The translations under genes were made by a program, and so were the position numbers. Source: Astropecten irregularis (lineage: Eukaryota; Echinodermata; Asteroidea; Paxillosida; Astropectinidae). Taken from it: a stretch of DNA of 64,000 nt. Shown here piece after piece: positions 28,896 to 39,434 of this stretch. The notes under the pieces were generated by a model. The model was not told where the DNA came from. It saw only the letters and a list, made by a program, of their open reading frames with translations, and ran no database searches. How positions within the stretch are numbered: the stretch's first letter is position 1; each line of letters starts with the position of its first letter. The stretch spans positions 8,556,001-8,620,000 of the forward strand of contig OZ020254.1 of assembly GCA_963971285.1 (NCBI GenBank), given 5' to 3'.

Positions 28896-29043
28896 AACAG
28901 TCATCTGAGAAAATGTCAGTCCCATAATGGTGCCCAATTTTTGAGAAAACAATGAAAAAACACCCACAGTATTTTAAAAATCTTTTCACTTTTAATTTTG
29001 ATCTTTAAAAGGGAAAGAATTTCACTGACGGCCATCACTTGTG
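28896..29043. mobile_element. Fragments of two interspersed elements
   Basis: Positions 28,896-29,006 match the interior of the TTAA-flanked element at 32,363-32,727 (cagtcccataa, gtgcccactttttgagaaaac, gatctttaaaag). Positions 29,007-29,043 ('gggaaagaatttcactgacg' onward) match the terminus of the foldback element that begins at 29,668. Both are truncated pieces. Confidence 0.65.
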
Positions 29044-29063
29044 TTGTGTTGTTCATTCTATTC

Positions 29064-29452
29064 ATGACGGTTGTAGTCTGGCCGACTCCTGTCCAAAACT
29101 TGTGGCATCTATCTCGTGAAATACATTTGCACATTACAACGAACTTATTTACTGCTTGCACTTTCTGATTCAATATTTCCAGTGTGCAAACAATAATGTA
29201 GAAGATTAATTGTGGATGTCACTTACTCATTTGTACCTCAAGGAGTTCCTTCAATTTGTTAGCACACATCAGAATGAGCCAGAAGGGAATTGCAAGTAAT
29301 TAAACCTCGTCTGGAATCAGATACAGTGGTGAAAGGATCATGGTCCGTAGAATCTGTCCCCACAAAGAAATACACAAATACAACATAATTAATGAAATTA
29401 TAAAAAAAAAAATCATCTATTCAAATTCGGTATGACTTCATCGCAATTTGAT
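29064..29452. repeat. Duplicated segment, copy B
   Basis: This is the second copy of the segment at 27,984, offset about 1,080 bp, with scattered substitutions and small indels. It is again followed by the 16-bp minisatellite. The duplication therefore included the array or its seed. Confidence 0.85.
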
Positions 29453-29636
29453 GACCCAAGCCGACTCAGACCCAAGCCTACTCAGACACAAGCTGACTCA
29501 GACCCAAGCCGACTCAGACCCAAGCCGACTCAGACCCAAGCCAACTCAGACCCAAGCCAAATCAAACCCAAGCCGACTCAGACCCAAGCCAACTCAGACC
29601 CAAGCCAACTCAGACCCAAGCCGACTCAGACCCAAA
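29453..29636. repeat. 16-bp minisatellite, second array (about 11 copies)
   Basis: The unit is the same as at 28,358 (cagacccaagccaact and variants), but the array is about one third as long. The length difference between the duplicated blocks shows copy-number change after the duplication. Confidence 0.93.
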
Positions 29637-29667
29637 ATGTTAATGGTATACGGTAACAGTACATGTA

Positions 29668-30290
29668 TGGGAAAGAATTCCACTGACGGCCATCACTTGT
29701 GCACAAACCAATGGGACCGACAGCTAGAGGGCGTTATGTGAAAAATGGCTATCGCTGCATTCGAAGCGTATCATTGTAGGACAAAAAACACTGAAAATCT
29801 CACTTTTCAGATATGCTACCCCAGTATACACACCTGAGATTGAAGTTTCTCATGACCTGCATCCAAAAAGCTAGCTCTTGGAGTAAATAATCATGTTTCC
29901 GTAATCATGGTAATGGCCGTCAGTGGAATTCTTTCCACAGTATATTTCTACCATCACCATCTTTATACCCAGGTGTAAGTTATAGGTAAATTTTTGAAGA
30001 TTTCTGTTTTGGTATGCTACCACAAGTACCAGTAACAAAGTTACTTAAATACATGTGTGTACATGTAGGCCATCAACCTTAAGAAAAAAGGGTTATCCTT
30101 ACTGAAGTTATGATAAACTTCAATCTCAGCTGTGTAACACTGGGATAGCTTCTAAAAAGTGAGTTTTACATGGATTTTCAGACCTGCAATGATACACTTT
30201 GAATGCAGCAGGGGCAATTTATCTCAAAACGCCCTCTGCTGGTTCCATAGAGTTGTACACAAATGATGGTCGTCAGTGCAATTCTTGTAC
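29668..30290. mobile_element. Foldback element with ~200-bp inverted arms
   Basis: The left arm (29,668 to about 29,864) begins 'gggaaagaattccactgacg'. The right arm (about 30,093 to 30,290) read in reverse complement begins 'gtacaagaattgcactgacg'. The two stay alignable inwards through 'gagggcgtt', 'gctgcattc', 'gtatcattg', 'ctcactttt' and 'tgagattgaagtttctcatg', with many substitutions. A third, inverted copy of the terminus lies inside at 29,912-29,938. The loop also holds a piece (29,940-30,030) resembling the right part of the element at 32,363-32,727. No transposase is visible. Confidence 0.75.
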
Positions 30291-30715
30291 AAGTTGAAGT
30301 GCCATTTAAAATTTGCTGCAAAAAAGCCACAAAAATACTTCGTTTTTGAGCTAAAGGTGTATCTGAGATAATCTCTAGTAAACCTCAGACCAAGACTCAC
30401 CTGGAAAATGCATCTTCTGCTTAGGACTCGGGCAGGAAAGCAGACAAAAATCTCCTCAAATCATTCAATGCAGCAGCTGATGTACACAAATGCGTGTGTG
30501 TTTACAAAAATAGCGCCCTCATGGGTTGGATGTTCGGTTTCAGGTTTTTTTTATTATTACAAAGTTGAGCCAGGTCGTTTTTACTTCAGAATATAATTAT
30601 ACCAGTGTAGGATCCGGCAATGCCAATTATTTCTAATATGCTGCCAATTCAACTTATAAAACAAATAAATCACACACAAATTAACAAACGAAAGCATCAA
30701 TAATTATACAAATAC
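30291..30715. other. No gene recognised
   Basis: This stretch is AT-rich. On the minus strand a strong donor-like CAG followed by GTGAGTC lies near 30,400, but the sequence before it is closed by stops when read in the frame needed to follow TMEM98 exon 2. Nothing else is recognisable. Confidence 0.5.
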
Positions 30716-30785
30716 TTAAAGGTAATATCAGACTTTAGTTTTTGTCAGTGAAATGCAGATTTATGAGCAAAAATGTCAAATGTGC
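30716..30785. mobile_element. Left-end fragment of the TTAA-flanked MITE
   Basis: The sequence 'ttaaaggtaatatcagactt' followed by 'agtttttgtcagtgaaatgc' matches the left end of the complete element at 32,363. The matching right end is missing, so this copy is truncated. Confidence 0.6.
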
Positions 30786-30825
30786 CCCCTAGTAGTTCCC
30801 CCAGTGTGGTAGTTCTCCCAGTATG

Positions 30826-30992
30826 AAGTCCAAACCGAAACTTTAAATATTTAAGAATTCATCTAAAGTTTCAACTGGTACCATTGGCACTGGAAGTGCG
30901 CAGGACTACGGTGCAGGAGATCCCGGGTTCAAGTCCCGGTAGGGCGAGAAAGTTTTTGGTTTTAAGACTAAGTCCAAACCGAAACTTTAAAT
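30826..30992 (+). mobile_element. tRNA-like (SINE-like) insertion between 23-bp direct repeats
   Basis: An identical 23-bp sequence beginning 'aagtccaaaccgaaac' occurs at 30,826-30,848 and again at 30,970-30,992, as expected of a target-site duplication. Between them, 30,877-30,947 looks like a tRNA. It has a T-arm with a perfect 5-bp stem (CCGGG/CCCGG) around the loop TTCAAGT, which includes a B-box GGTTCAAGTCC (8 of 9 fixed consensus positions), an upstream TGGC start of a weak A-box, and an anticodon-arm-like GCGCA...GGTGC. It is unlikely to be a working tRNA because no acceptor stem or canonical anticodon loop is visible. Confidence 0.65.
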
Positions 30993-31082
30993 GTATTTTT
31001 TTCGCCAAAAAAGTCAGCATTTCGTGCGTACGTACTTTATGGACGGCCCCTATGGAGTAGTACCCCAGTATGGGAGTAAATT

Positions 31083-31440
31083 GGTTCAATACTCCTCTCA
31101 GATAGCAAATACACCAGTTTTCATACTAGAATGGGTTCTCTGTGCTCTCTGACATCTATTTGGGTGATTTGAACCACAATATAAAAAGTAAATTTTTGGC
31201 CAAAAATGACAAAAACTGCAAGGGGTACCCCATGCCATTTTGTTTCAATTTTTGATGAAAAATCAAACTTCCTTAAATTGGTTTAAAACTCCTCTTATTA
31301 TAAGAAATAGACCAGTTTATATACTAGAAATGGTATATCTGTGCTCTCATACATCATTTTGGGTAATTTGGATCACTTTTAGAAAAAGTGAATATTTGGC
31401 CAAAAATTACGAACACCCGTCTGTTTTCATGCTTGTTTAG
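31083..31440. repeat. Degenerate ~197-bp tandem duplication
   Basis: Two diverged copies start at 31,083 (ggttcaatactcctct) and 31,280 (ggtttaaaactcctct). They share 'accagttt', 'tactaga', 'ctgtgctctc' and 'atttttggccaaaaat'. Their function is not recognisable. Confidence 0.7.
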
Positions 31441-31580
31441 ATGATGGGGTAACACAGTAACACGTTAGGTACTATTTTTTATTATATTGTGTGTCGGTTC
31501 TGAAAAACACCAGAACTACTCAACGTTTCGGTACGTACGCTCTGTACGTCTCAAGAAGACTGATGTGACTCAGTGCAATA

Positions 31581-31724
31581 CGAACGTTTCCAAATAGTGC
31601 ATCACCAAGTGTTTGCAACACGTTGGCCAATCACAATGCGCAGAATCTGTCAACCTTAAATTCCGTGAATTGTCATTGGCCGAATCGTTGCAACCTCTTG
31701 TCGGCGTACTATTTGAAATCGCCC
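31581..31724. mobile_element. Foldback MITE, GGGCGATT family, copy 1
   Basis: The left side holds 'tccaaatagtgcatcacc', 'gtttgcaacacgttggccaa' and 'tcacaatgcgcag'. Its right end (31,660-31,724) is the inverted, diverged counterpart, closing with 'actatttgaaatcgccc', the reverse of 'gggcgatttcaaatagt'. Related copies lie at 32,989 (half) and 44,889 (complete). Confidence 0.7.
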
Positions 31725-31740
31725 GAATTGCAAACCTCCC

Positions 31741-32362
31741 TAACTTCAGTGATTGTACAAGAGATTATCATTCAACAGAAAAGTTTCATTAATCACTCCA
31801 TGACACAAACTCTTTGATGCTTGTAAATTTATTTCAAAGTCCCCCTCCACCCACCGACATGACATTCGAATTGTGTAGTTTATAACACACTAATGCAAAT
31901 AATAACATTTGAATGAAGAAAGGTTACAATGGATGATACTTAGTTCTACTGGGGTGATTAATGTTGTGCAGATCCAGCAAACAGGAATGTTACAGTCAAC
32001 GATCTTAAGTCATTAACAGATCTGAATAAATATGACGGACGTGGTCATTCACAAAAGGAAAAGGTCGAGTATTAACGTCGTTTCATTAATTGTGATAAGT
32101 CAAAACATTCTACCAGAAATTGCAATTTGGCATAATTGTTCTTCTACCGTTATTTTTTTTTCCGTTACGAGAATATAGGCATAATTATATGACGAAATAG
32201 CCGTTTAAGGATAGTGCTGTGATTATGGAAAATATAACTTAACACTTAGATCAGTTTAATTAATTTGGAAGACAACCAAGAACTAGCATTCCCAAGAACT
32301 AAACAAAACAAATGGCAAATAGTCGTTTTCTCAATGTTTTCTTTATGGAAGAAAAACTATCG
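31741..32362. other. AT-rich stretch, no gene recognised
   Basis: There are short reading frames only, no repeat family I could link to others in the window, and no RNA gene signature. Confidence 0.5.
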
Positions 32363-32727
32363 TTAAAGGTAATATCATACTTTGGTTTTTATCAAAGAAA
32401 TACAGATTCATGGGCAAAAATATCAAGACAGATACGGTAACAGTCATCTGTGAAAATTTCAGTCCCATAAGGTGCCCACTTTTTGAGAAAACAGTGAAAA
32501 ACGGTCACCGTATTTCTTAAGTCTTTTCTCTTTTATTTTTGATCTTTTAAAAGATCAAAAAGATTTCCGGTCGTTGTTTGATTAATTTCTGGATAAAGAC
32601 ACCATTTCAGGCAGAAACATTTTAACAGTATGTTTCTACCAGCACCATCTTCATACCCAGTATGTAATACGTAAATCTGTGAACATTTCTGTTTTGGTTT
32701 CTTATCAAAGTATGATACTACCTTTAA
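32363..32727. mobile_element. Complete MITE with ~20-bp inverted ends and TTAA at both borders
   Basis: The left end reads TTAA then AGGTAATATCATACTTTG. The right end is its reverse complement with one mismatch, followed by TTAA. Total length is 365 bp with no coding capacity. TTAA at both borders is the target site used by piggyBac-type transposases, but a TA target of a Tc1/mariner-type element (TA just inside the TTAA) is an alternative. Fragments of the same family occur at 28,896, 29,940 and 30,716. Confidence 0.75.
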
Positions 32728-32988
32728 ATGAGGTAAAAGCTATAAAATCGTTGTCGGAATTATGCGGTGTATTTATACATCATGATGTTCCTACATGTGT
32801 AACTCGTCCAGCAATAATGACATCTTTTCAGAGATCTGATTGGCTCAAGGCAATGGTGCTGGGGCTCCGATAGGCTACATGAAAAATATACACAGAAATG
32901 AATAAATGAAAAATTAAATGATATGCACTGCTTTACAAATGACATTGGTTCTTTGTTATTTCCAGAATGAAAGGGCTATAGGACTATA

Positions 32989-33050
32989 CGGGCGATTCCA
33001 AATAGTGCGCCCTCAATAGTTTGTAATGTGTTGGCCAATCACAATGCATG
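32989..33050. mobile_element. Half copy of the GGGCGATT foldback MITE
   Basis: 'cgggcgattccaaatagtgc' followed by 'gtgttggccaatcacaatgc' matches the left half of the copies at 31,581 and 44,889. The right half is missing and a poly-A run at 33,054 leads directly into the tRNA-like repeats. Confidence 0.65.
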
Positions 33051-33068
33051 GCCAAAAAAAAAAGTGGG

Positions 33069-33240
33069 AGTTTTCACCAGGTCCGGACCTGACAGCCAGA
33101 GGGCAGTTTTCACCAGGTTTGGACCTGACAGCCAGAGGGCAGTTTTCACCAGGTTTGGACCTGATAGCCAGAGGGCAGTTTTCAAAAGGTCAGGACCTCA
33201 TAGCCAGAGGTCCCGGGAGCGAGACCCGACATACATTTTT
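33069..33240 (+). repeat. 36-bp minisatellite made of the tRNA-like palindromic core
   Basis: Four units start at 33,071, 33,107, 33,143 and 33,179, each 'ttttcaccaggtccggacct' then 'gacagccagagggcag' with small changes. The core caggtccggacctga-agcc is shared with the 96-bp and 147-bp arrays. The last unit runs into 'ggtcccgggagcgagaccc' and a T-run, a degenerate tRNA T-arm. Confidence 0.85.
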
Positions 33241-33553
33241 TCTCAACACCATAAAATCTAATCTCACATCGACTCGCTTGAGATGTATCAAATTGGGCAT
33301 TACCATCACGGGTCAAAAAGTGGGAGTTTTCACAAGGCCCTGTTTTCACCAGGACCGATCAGAGGTCCCGGGTGAATCAAAAAGTAGAAGTTTGGAACAG
33401 GTCCGGACCTGTGAGCCAGAAATCTGAACAGGTTTTTTCGATTCGAGTGTTAAAACGTCTGGGAAAAAAAAAATCAAAATTCGGATATATTTCGAGCGAG
33501 TCTCGTGTTGGATTTGCTTTTTTGGAGTCTGGGAAAAGATTGAGACATCATAC

Positions 33554-33641
33554 CTGTGTGATGATTTAGATCCAGACCTTGAAAGCCTGCCACATTCTTC
33601 AATGAATCCACCAGCTCCTTCTTCTAGTTTTCTTGCAAATT
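33554..33641 (-). other. 88-bp exon-like cassette, copy 1 (diverged)
   Basis: On the minus strand an acceptor (TTTTGACATTTCAG) precedes 88 bp that end in CACAG followed by the donor GTATGATG. Read as phase 1 to phase 2, the cassette is open and encodes EFARKLEEGAGG, then FIEECGRLSRSGSKSSHR. It differs from copies 2-4 at several codons but keeps length and splice signals. No known domain is recognised. It lies where TMEM98 intron 2 would be, and in the phase left by TMEM98 exon 2 it would hit a stop after about 13 codons. Confidence 0.45.
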
Positions 33642-34799
33642 CTGAAATGTCAAAATGACACATGAAATGAGTTCTTAGAACGTTGTCAAAAAATGGCAGT
33701 TTGGAACAGACCTGAGAGCCTGAAATCCTAAGCTTGAGACCCACAACAGCAGGATTTTTTTTTTTTTTCGACTCAAGTGTGAAAAGGAGGCAGTTTGGAA
33801 CAGGTCTGGACCTGAGAGCCCGAAATCCAGAGTTTGAGACCCGGTGCGGCAGGATTTTTTTTTCGACTCTAGTTTCAAAAAGTAGCAGTTTGGAACAGAT
33901 CAGGACCTGTGAGCCCGAAATCAAAAGTTTGAGACCCGGTGCGGCAGGATTCTTTTTTTCAAATCGAGTGTCAAGAAGTGGCAGTTAGGACAAGGTCCAG
34001 ACCTGAGAGCCCGAAATCCAAAGTTCGAGACCCGGTGCGAATCTGCATACATTTTATTTTTCGACTGGCGTGTCAAAAAGTGGCATTTTTGAACAGGTCC
34101 GAACCTGAGAGCCCAGAATCCTAAGCTTGAGACCCACAACGGCAGGATTTTTTTTTTTTCGACTGAGTGTGAAAAAGTGGCAGTTTGGAACAGGTCCCGG
34201 ACCAGAGAGCCCGGAATCCTAAGCTTGAGACCCACAATGGCAGGATTTTTTTTTTTGACTCGAGTGTGAAAAAGTGGCAGTTTGGAACAGGTCCAGACCT
34301 GAGAGCCCGAAATCAAAAGTTCGAGACCCGGTGCGGCAGGATTCTTTTTTTTCGACTCCAGTGTCAAAAAGTGGCAATTTGGAACAGGTCCGGACCTGAG
34401 AGCGCGAAATCCAAAGTTTGAGACCCGGTGCGGCAGGATTTTTTTTTTCGATTCAAGTGTCAAAAAGTGGCAGTTTGGAACAGGTCTGGACCTGAGGGCC
34501 CGAAATCCTAAGTTGTGGCAGTTGGAACAGGTTGCAATGAACTGATTGCAACAGAATCAACAGATTGTTTTTTTGACTCAAGCATCTAAAAAGTGGCAGT
34601 TTGGAACAATTCCGGACCTGAGAGCCCAAAATGAAAAGTTTCAGACCCGGTGCGGCAGGATTTTTTTTTTTCGACTCCAGTGTCAAAAAGTGGCAGTTTG
34701 GAACAGGTCTGGACCTGAGAGCCCAAAATCCAAAGTTTGAGACCCGGTGCTGTCGGAATTGCTTTTTTGGAGTCAGGGGAAATGATTTAGACCTCATAC

Positions 34800-34887
34800 C
34801 TGTGCGATGATGTAAATCCAGACCTTGACACCCTGCCATAATCTTCATTGCATCCACCAGCTTCTTCTTCTAGTTTTCTTGCAAATT
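34800..34887 (-). other. 88-bp exon-like cassette, copy 2
   Basis: Same splice-like borders as copy 1 (TTTCAG before, GTATGAGG after) and the same 88-bp length. The open frame reads EFARKLEEEAGG, then CNEDYGRVSRSGFTSSHR. It sits inside a ~190-bp segment that also contains 'cttttttggagtcagggg' and is inserted among the tRNA-like units. Confidence 0.45.
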
Positions 34888-36116
34888 CTGAAATGTCAAA
34901 ATTATATATGAAATGAGTTTTCAGACCCTTGTCAAAAAGTGGCAGTTGGAACAGGTCCGGACCTGAGAGCCCGAAATCCAGAGTTTGAGACCCGGTGCGG
35001 CAGGATTTTTTTTCGAATCAAGTGTCAAACAGTGGCAGTTTGGAACAGGTCCGGACCTGAGAGCCCGAAATCCAAAGTTTAGGACCCCGTGTGGCAGAAT
35101 TTTTTTTTTCGACTCGAGTGTCAAAAAATGGCAGTTTGGAACAGGTCCGGACCTGAGAGCCTGAAATCCTAAGCTTGAGACCCACAACGGCAGGATTTTT
35201 TTTTTTCGACTCGAGTGTGAAAAAGTGGCAGTTTGGAACAGGTCCGGACCTGAGAGCCCGAAATAAAAAGTTCCAGACCCGGTGCGGCAGGATTCTTTTT
35301 TTTCGACTCCACTGTCAAAAAGTGGCAATTTGGAACAGGTCCGAACCTGAGAGCCCGAAATCCAAAGTTTGAGACCCGGTGCGGCAGGATTTTTTTTTCG
35401 ATTCAAGTGCCAAAAAGTGGCAGTTTGGAACAGGTTTGGACATGAGAGCCCGAAATCCTAAGTTTGAGACCCGGTGCGGCAGGATTTTTTTTTCGATTCA
35501 AGTATCAAAAAGTGGAAGTTTTGAACAAGTCTGGACCTGAGAGCCCGAAATCCTAAGTTGTGGCAGTTGGAACAGGTTGCAATGAACAGATTGCAACACA
35601 ATCAACAGATTGTTTTTTTGACCCGGTGCGGCAGGATTCTTTTTTTCGACTCGAGTGTGAAAAAGTGGCAGTTTGAAACAGGTCCGGACCTGAGAGCCCG
35701 AAATAAAAAGTTCCAGACCCGGTGTGGTAGGATTCTTTTTTTTCGACTCCACTGTCAAAAAGTGGCAGTTTGGAACAGGTCCGAACCTGAGAGCCCGAAA
35801 TCAAAAGTTCGAGACCCGGTGTTTTTTTTTTTTTTTCAAGTGTCAAAAAGTGGCAGTTTGGAACAGGTCTGGACCTGAGAGAGTTTTTAGACCCTTGTCA
35901 AAAAGTCACAACAGATTGTGGAACAAGTCCGGACCTGAGAGCCCAAAATGAAAAGTTTGAGACCCGGTGCGGCAGGATTCATTTTTTTCGACTCCAGTGT
36001 CAAAAAGTGGCAGTTTTGAACAGGTCCGGACCTGAGAGCCTAAAATCCAAAGTTCGAGACCCAGTGCTGTCGGATTTGCTTTTTTGGAGTCAGGGGAAAA
36101 GATTTAGACATCATAC

Positions 36117-36204
36117 CTGTGCGATGATGTAAATCCAGACCTTGACACCCTGCCATAATCTTCATTGCATCCACCAGCTTCTTCTTCTAGTTTTCTTGCA
36201 AATT
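36117..36204 (-). other. 88-bp exon-like cassette, copy 3
   Basis: The predicted peptide is identical to copy 2, with the same acceptor and a GTATGATG donor. It lies 1,317 bp from copy 2, consistent with block duplication together with the surrounding tRNA-like units. Confidence 0.45.
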
Positions 36205-38177
36205 CTGAAATGTCAAAATTATATATGAAATGAGTTTTCAGACCCTTCTCAAAAAGTGGCAGTTGGAACAGGTCAGGACCTGAGAGCCCGAAATCCAAAG
36301 TTCAAGACGCGGTGCGGCAGGATTGTTTTTTTGATTCCAGTGTCAAAAAGAGGCAGTTTGGAACAGGTCCGAACCTGAGAGCCCGAAATCCAAAGTTCGA
36401 TACCCGTTGATGCAGGATTTTTTTTTTGACTCGAGTGTCAAAAAGTTGCAGTTTGGAACAGGTCCGGACATTAGAGCCCAAAATCCAAAGTTTAGGACCC
36501 CGTGCGGCAGAATTTTTTTTTTCGACTCAAATGTCAAAAAATGGCAGTTTGGAACAGGTCCGGACCTGAGAGCCCAAAATCCTAAGCTTGAGACCCACAA
36601 CGGCAGGATTTTTTTTTTTCGACTCGAGTGTGAAAAGGAGGCAGTTTGGAACAGGTCCGGACCTGAGAGCCCGAAATCAAAAGTTTGAGACCCGGTGCGG
36701 CAGGATTCTTTTTTTCAAATCGAGTGTCTAGAAGTGGCAGTTAGGACAAGGTCCCGACCTGAGAGCCCGAAATCCAAAGTTCGAGACCCGGTGCGAATCT
36801 GCATACATTTTTTTTTTCGACTGGCGTGTCAAAAAGTGGCATTTTTGAACAGGTCCGGACCTGAGAGCCCGAAATCCTAAGCTTGAGACCCACAACGGCA
36901 GGATTTTTTTTTTTCGACTGAGTGTGAAAAAGTGGCAGTTTGGAACAGGTCAGGACCTGAGAGCCTGAAATCCTAAGCTTGAGACCCACAACGGCAGGAT
37001 TCTTTTTTTCAAATCGAGTGTCAAGAAGTGGCAATTAGGACAAGGTCCCGACCTGAGAGCCCGAAATCCAAAGTTCGAGACCCGGTGCGAATCTGCATAC
37101 ATTTTTTTTTTCGACTGGCGTGTCAAAAAGTGGCATTTTTGAACAGGTCCGGACCTGAGAGCCCAAAATCCTAAGCTTGAGACCCACAACGGCAGGATTT
37201 TTTTTTTTACGACTGAGTGTGAAAAAGTGGCAGTTTGGAACAGGTCCCGACCTGAGAGCCCGAAATCCAAAGTTCGAGACCCGGTGCGAATCTGCATACA
37301 TTTTTTTTTTCGACTGGCGTGTCAAAAAGTGGCATTTTTGAACAGGTCCGGACCTGAGAGCCCAAAATCCTAAGCTTGAGACCCACAACGGCAGGATTTT
37401 TTTTTTTACGACTGAGTGTGAAAAAGTGGCAGTTTGGAACAGGTCAGGACCTGAGAGCCCGAAATCAAAAGTTCGAGACCCGGTGCGGCAGGATTATTTT
37501 TTTTTCGACTTCAGTGTCAAAAAGTGGCAACTTGGAACAGGTCCGGACCTGAGAGCGCCAAATCCAAAGTTTGAGACCCGGTGCGGCAGGATTTTTTTTT
37601 TATTCAAGTGTCAAAAAGTGGCAGTTTGGAACAGGTCTGGACCTGAGAGCCCGAAATCCTAAGTTGTGGCAGTTGGAACAGGTTGCAATGAACAGATTGC
37701 AACAGAATCAACAGATTGTTTTTTTGACTCCAGCGTCTAAAAAGTGGCAGTTTGGAACAGGTCCGAACCTGAGAGCCCGAAATCCAAAGTTCGAGACCCG
37801 GTGTTTTTTTTTCGATTCAAGTGTCAAAAAGTGGCAGTTTGGAACAGGTCTGGACCTGAGAGAGTTTTTAGACCCTTGTCAAAAAGTGGCAGTTGGAACA
37901 GGTTGCAATGAACAAATTGCAACAGAATCAACAGATTGTTTTTTTGACTCAAGCATCTAAAAAGTGGCAGTTTGGAACAAGTCCGGACCTGAGAGCCCAA
38001 AATGAAAAGTTTGAGACCCGGTGCGGCAGGATTCTTTTTTTTTCGACTCCAGTGTCAAACAGTGGCAGTTTGCAACAGGTCCGGACCTGAGAGCCTAAAA
38101 TCCCAAGTTCGAGACCCGGTGCTGTCGGATTTGCTTTTTTGGAGTCAGGGGAAATGATTTAGACCTCATACATGTAC

Positions 38178-38265
38178 CTGTGCGATGATGTAAATCCAGA
38201 CCTTGACACCGTGCCATAGTCTTCATTGCATCCACCAGCTTCTTCTTCTAGTTTTCTTGCAAATT
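38178..38265 (-). other. 88-bp exon-like cassette, copy 4
   Basis: This matches copies 2 and 3 apart from one predicted residue (T for R after CNEDYG). The donor region is altered to GTACATGTATG by a 6-bp insertion, but keeps GT. It is the copy nearest to TMEM98 exon 2. Confidence 0.45.
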
Positions 38266-38849
38266 CTGAAATGTCAAAATTATATATGAAATGAGTTTTC
38301 AGACCCTTGTCAAAAAGTGGCAGTTGGAACAGGTCTGGACCTGAGAGCCCGAAATCAAGAGTTTGAGACCCGGTGCGGCAGGATTTTTTTTTCGACTCTA
38401 GTTTCAAAAAGTAGCAGTTTGGAACAGATCAGGACCTGAGAGCCCGAAATCCAAAGTTCAAGACCCGGTGCGGCAGGATTGTTTTTTTTATTCCAGTGTC
38501 AAAAAGAGGCAGTTTGGAACAGGTCCGAACCTGAGAGCCCGAAATCCAAAGTTCGAGACCCGGTGCTGCAGGATTTTGTTTTTTGACTCGAGTGTCAAAA
38601 AGTGGCAGTTTGGAACAGGTCCGATCCTGAGAGCCCGAAATCCAAAGTTAAGGACCCTGTGTGGCAGAATTTTTTTTTTCGACTCGAGTGTAAACAAATG
38701 GCAGTTTGGAACAGGTCCGGACCTGAGAGCCCGAAATCCTAAGCTTGAGACCCACAACGGCAGGATTTTTTTTTTCGACTCGAGTGTGAAAAGGAGGCAG
38801 TTTGGAACAGGTCCGGACCTGAGAGCCCGAAATCAAAATTGTTTCAATG

Positions 38850-39373
38850 AAACTCAGTAAAAGTACAAGTCTAACCAGATTAGTCGCTTGAGGGCGCTCT
38901 CACATTTTTCATGTCCCAACGTATCTGTAATGCGGAACTGTTTAGAAATCTTACTGGGCTGAAAGTTAGCCATTTTACAGGTTTTTAAAGCTGATACCGG
39001 GGTTAATTACTGATTGACGTTGGTTTTGTGGGGGTTAGATTGATATCATATATTAATTATACCTTGCATTTAATTGGTTTTCTAACGTAATTTCTGATGT
39101 GTAAAAAGGCTTCATTCACATGGTGTAAACATGCTCATATACACGTAGATATTTGAGGTCAAAGGTCACACTTTCTAGAAGTTTCTTTATTATGGTTTAA
39201 GCTGTATTATGAGAGAAGATTATATGACTGTTTTCCTTGTCAAGTTAATATGTATTGGTCCTAAATAATGTACTTATCATAGTAAATGACTGCAAATGTA
39301 TCTGTATTTGTAATTAGGCCTGATATGATTTATCATAAATTGCAGGATTATTCTGTATCTACTGACATACACA
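38850..39373. other. Intronic-looking sequence, nothing recognised
   Basis: AT-rich, with no open frame of note and no repeat linked to the families above. Confidence 0.5.
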
Positions 39374-39434
39374 ACTGAGCTATATTGAGCTGCACTGAGC
39401 TGTATTGAGCTGCACTGAGCTGTTTTGAGCTGCA
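39374..39434. repeat. 10-bp minisatellite, about 6 copies
   Basis: The unit is tgagctgcac or tgagctgtat, alternating from 'actgagctatattgagctgc' to 'ttttgagctgcat'. Confidence 0.85.

Larger units (their letters stand above)
33370..38838 (+). repeat. Cluster of ~96-bp tRNA-like units (about 48), Pol III-type signals
   Basis: Units such as those at 34,178, 34,274, 34,371 and 34,467 repeat every 96-97 bp. The + strand order in each unit is: A-box-like TGGCAGTTTGG (7 of 9 fixed positions), the palindrome CAGGTCCGGACCTG, 'agagcccgaaatcc', a B-box AGTTCGAGACC (8 of 9), 'ggtgcggcagga', then a run of 7-14 T and a short linker. A- and B-box spacing fits an internal RNA polymerase III promoter and the T-run fits its terminator. 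The T-arm stem has decayed in most units. Variant units contain 'ggttgcaatgaacagattgc' (34,540; 35,575; 37,680; 37,905) or 'gcgaatctgcatacattt' (34,037; 36,793; 37,086; 37,277). Many open frames here are by-products of the repeat. Confidence 0.85.

Noticed and set aside
30400..30480. Exon ending in CAG before GTGAGT on the minus strand
   Set aside because: No acceptor gives an open frame in the needed phase, so a lone donor match is not enough.
30877..30947. A functional tRNA gene
   Set aside because: Only the T-arm is canonical. The acceptor stem cannot be formed and the anticodon loop lacks the usual T before the anticodon.
33346..38860. Open frames of 60-190 codons on both strands in the 96-bp cluster
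   Set aside because: They are translations of the tRNA-like repeat, and overlapping frames on both strands are open in the same units.
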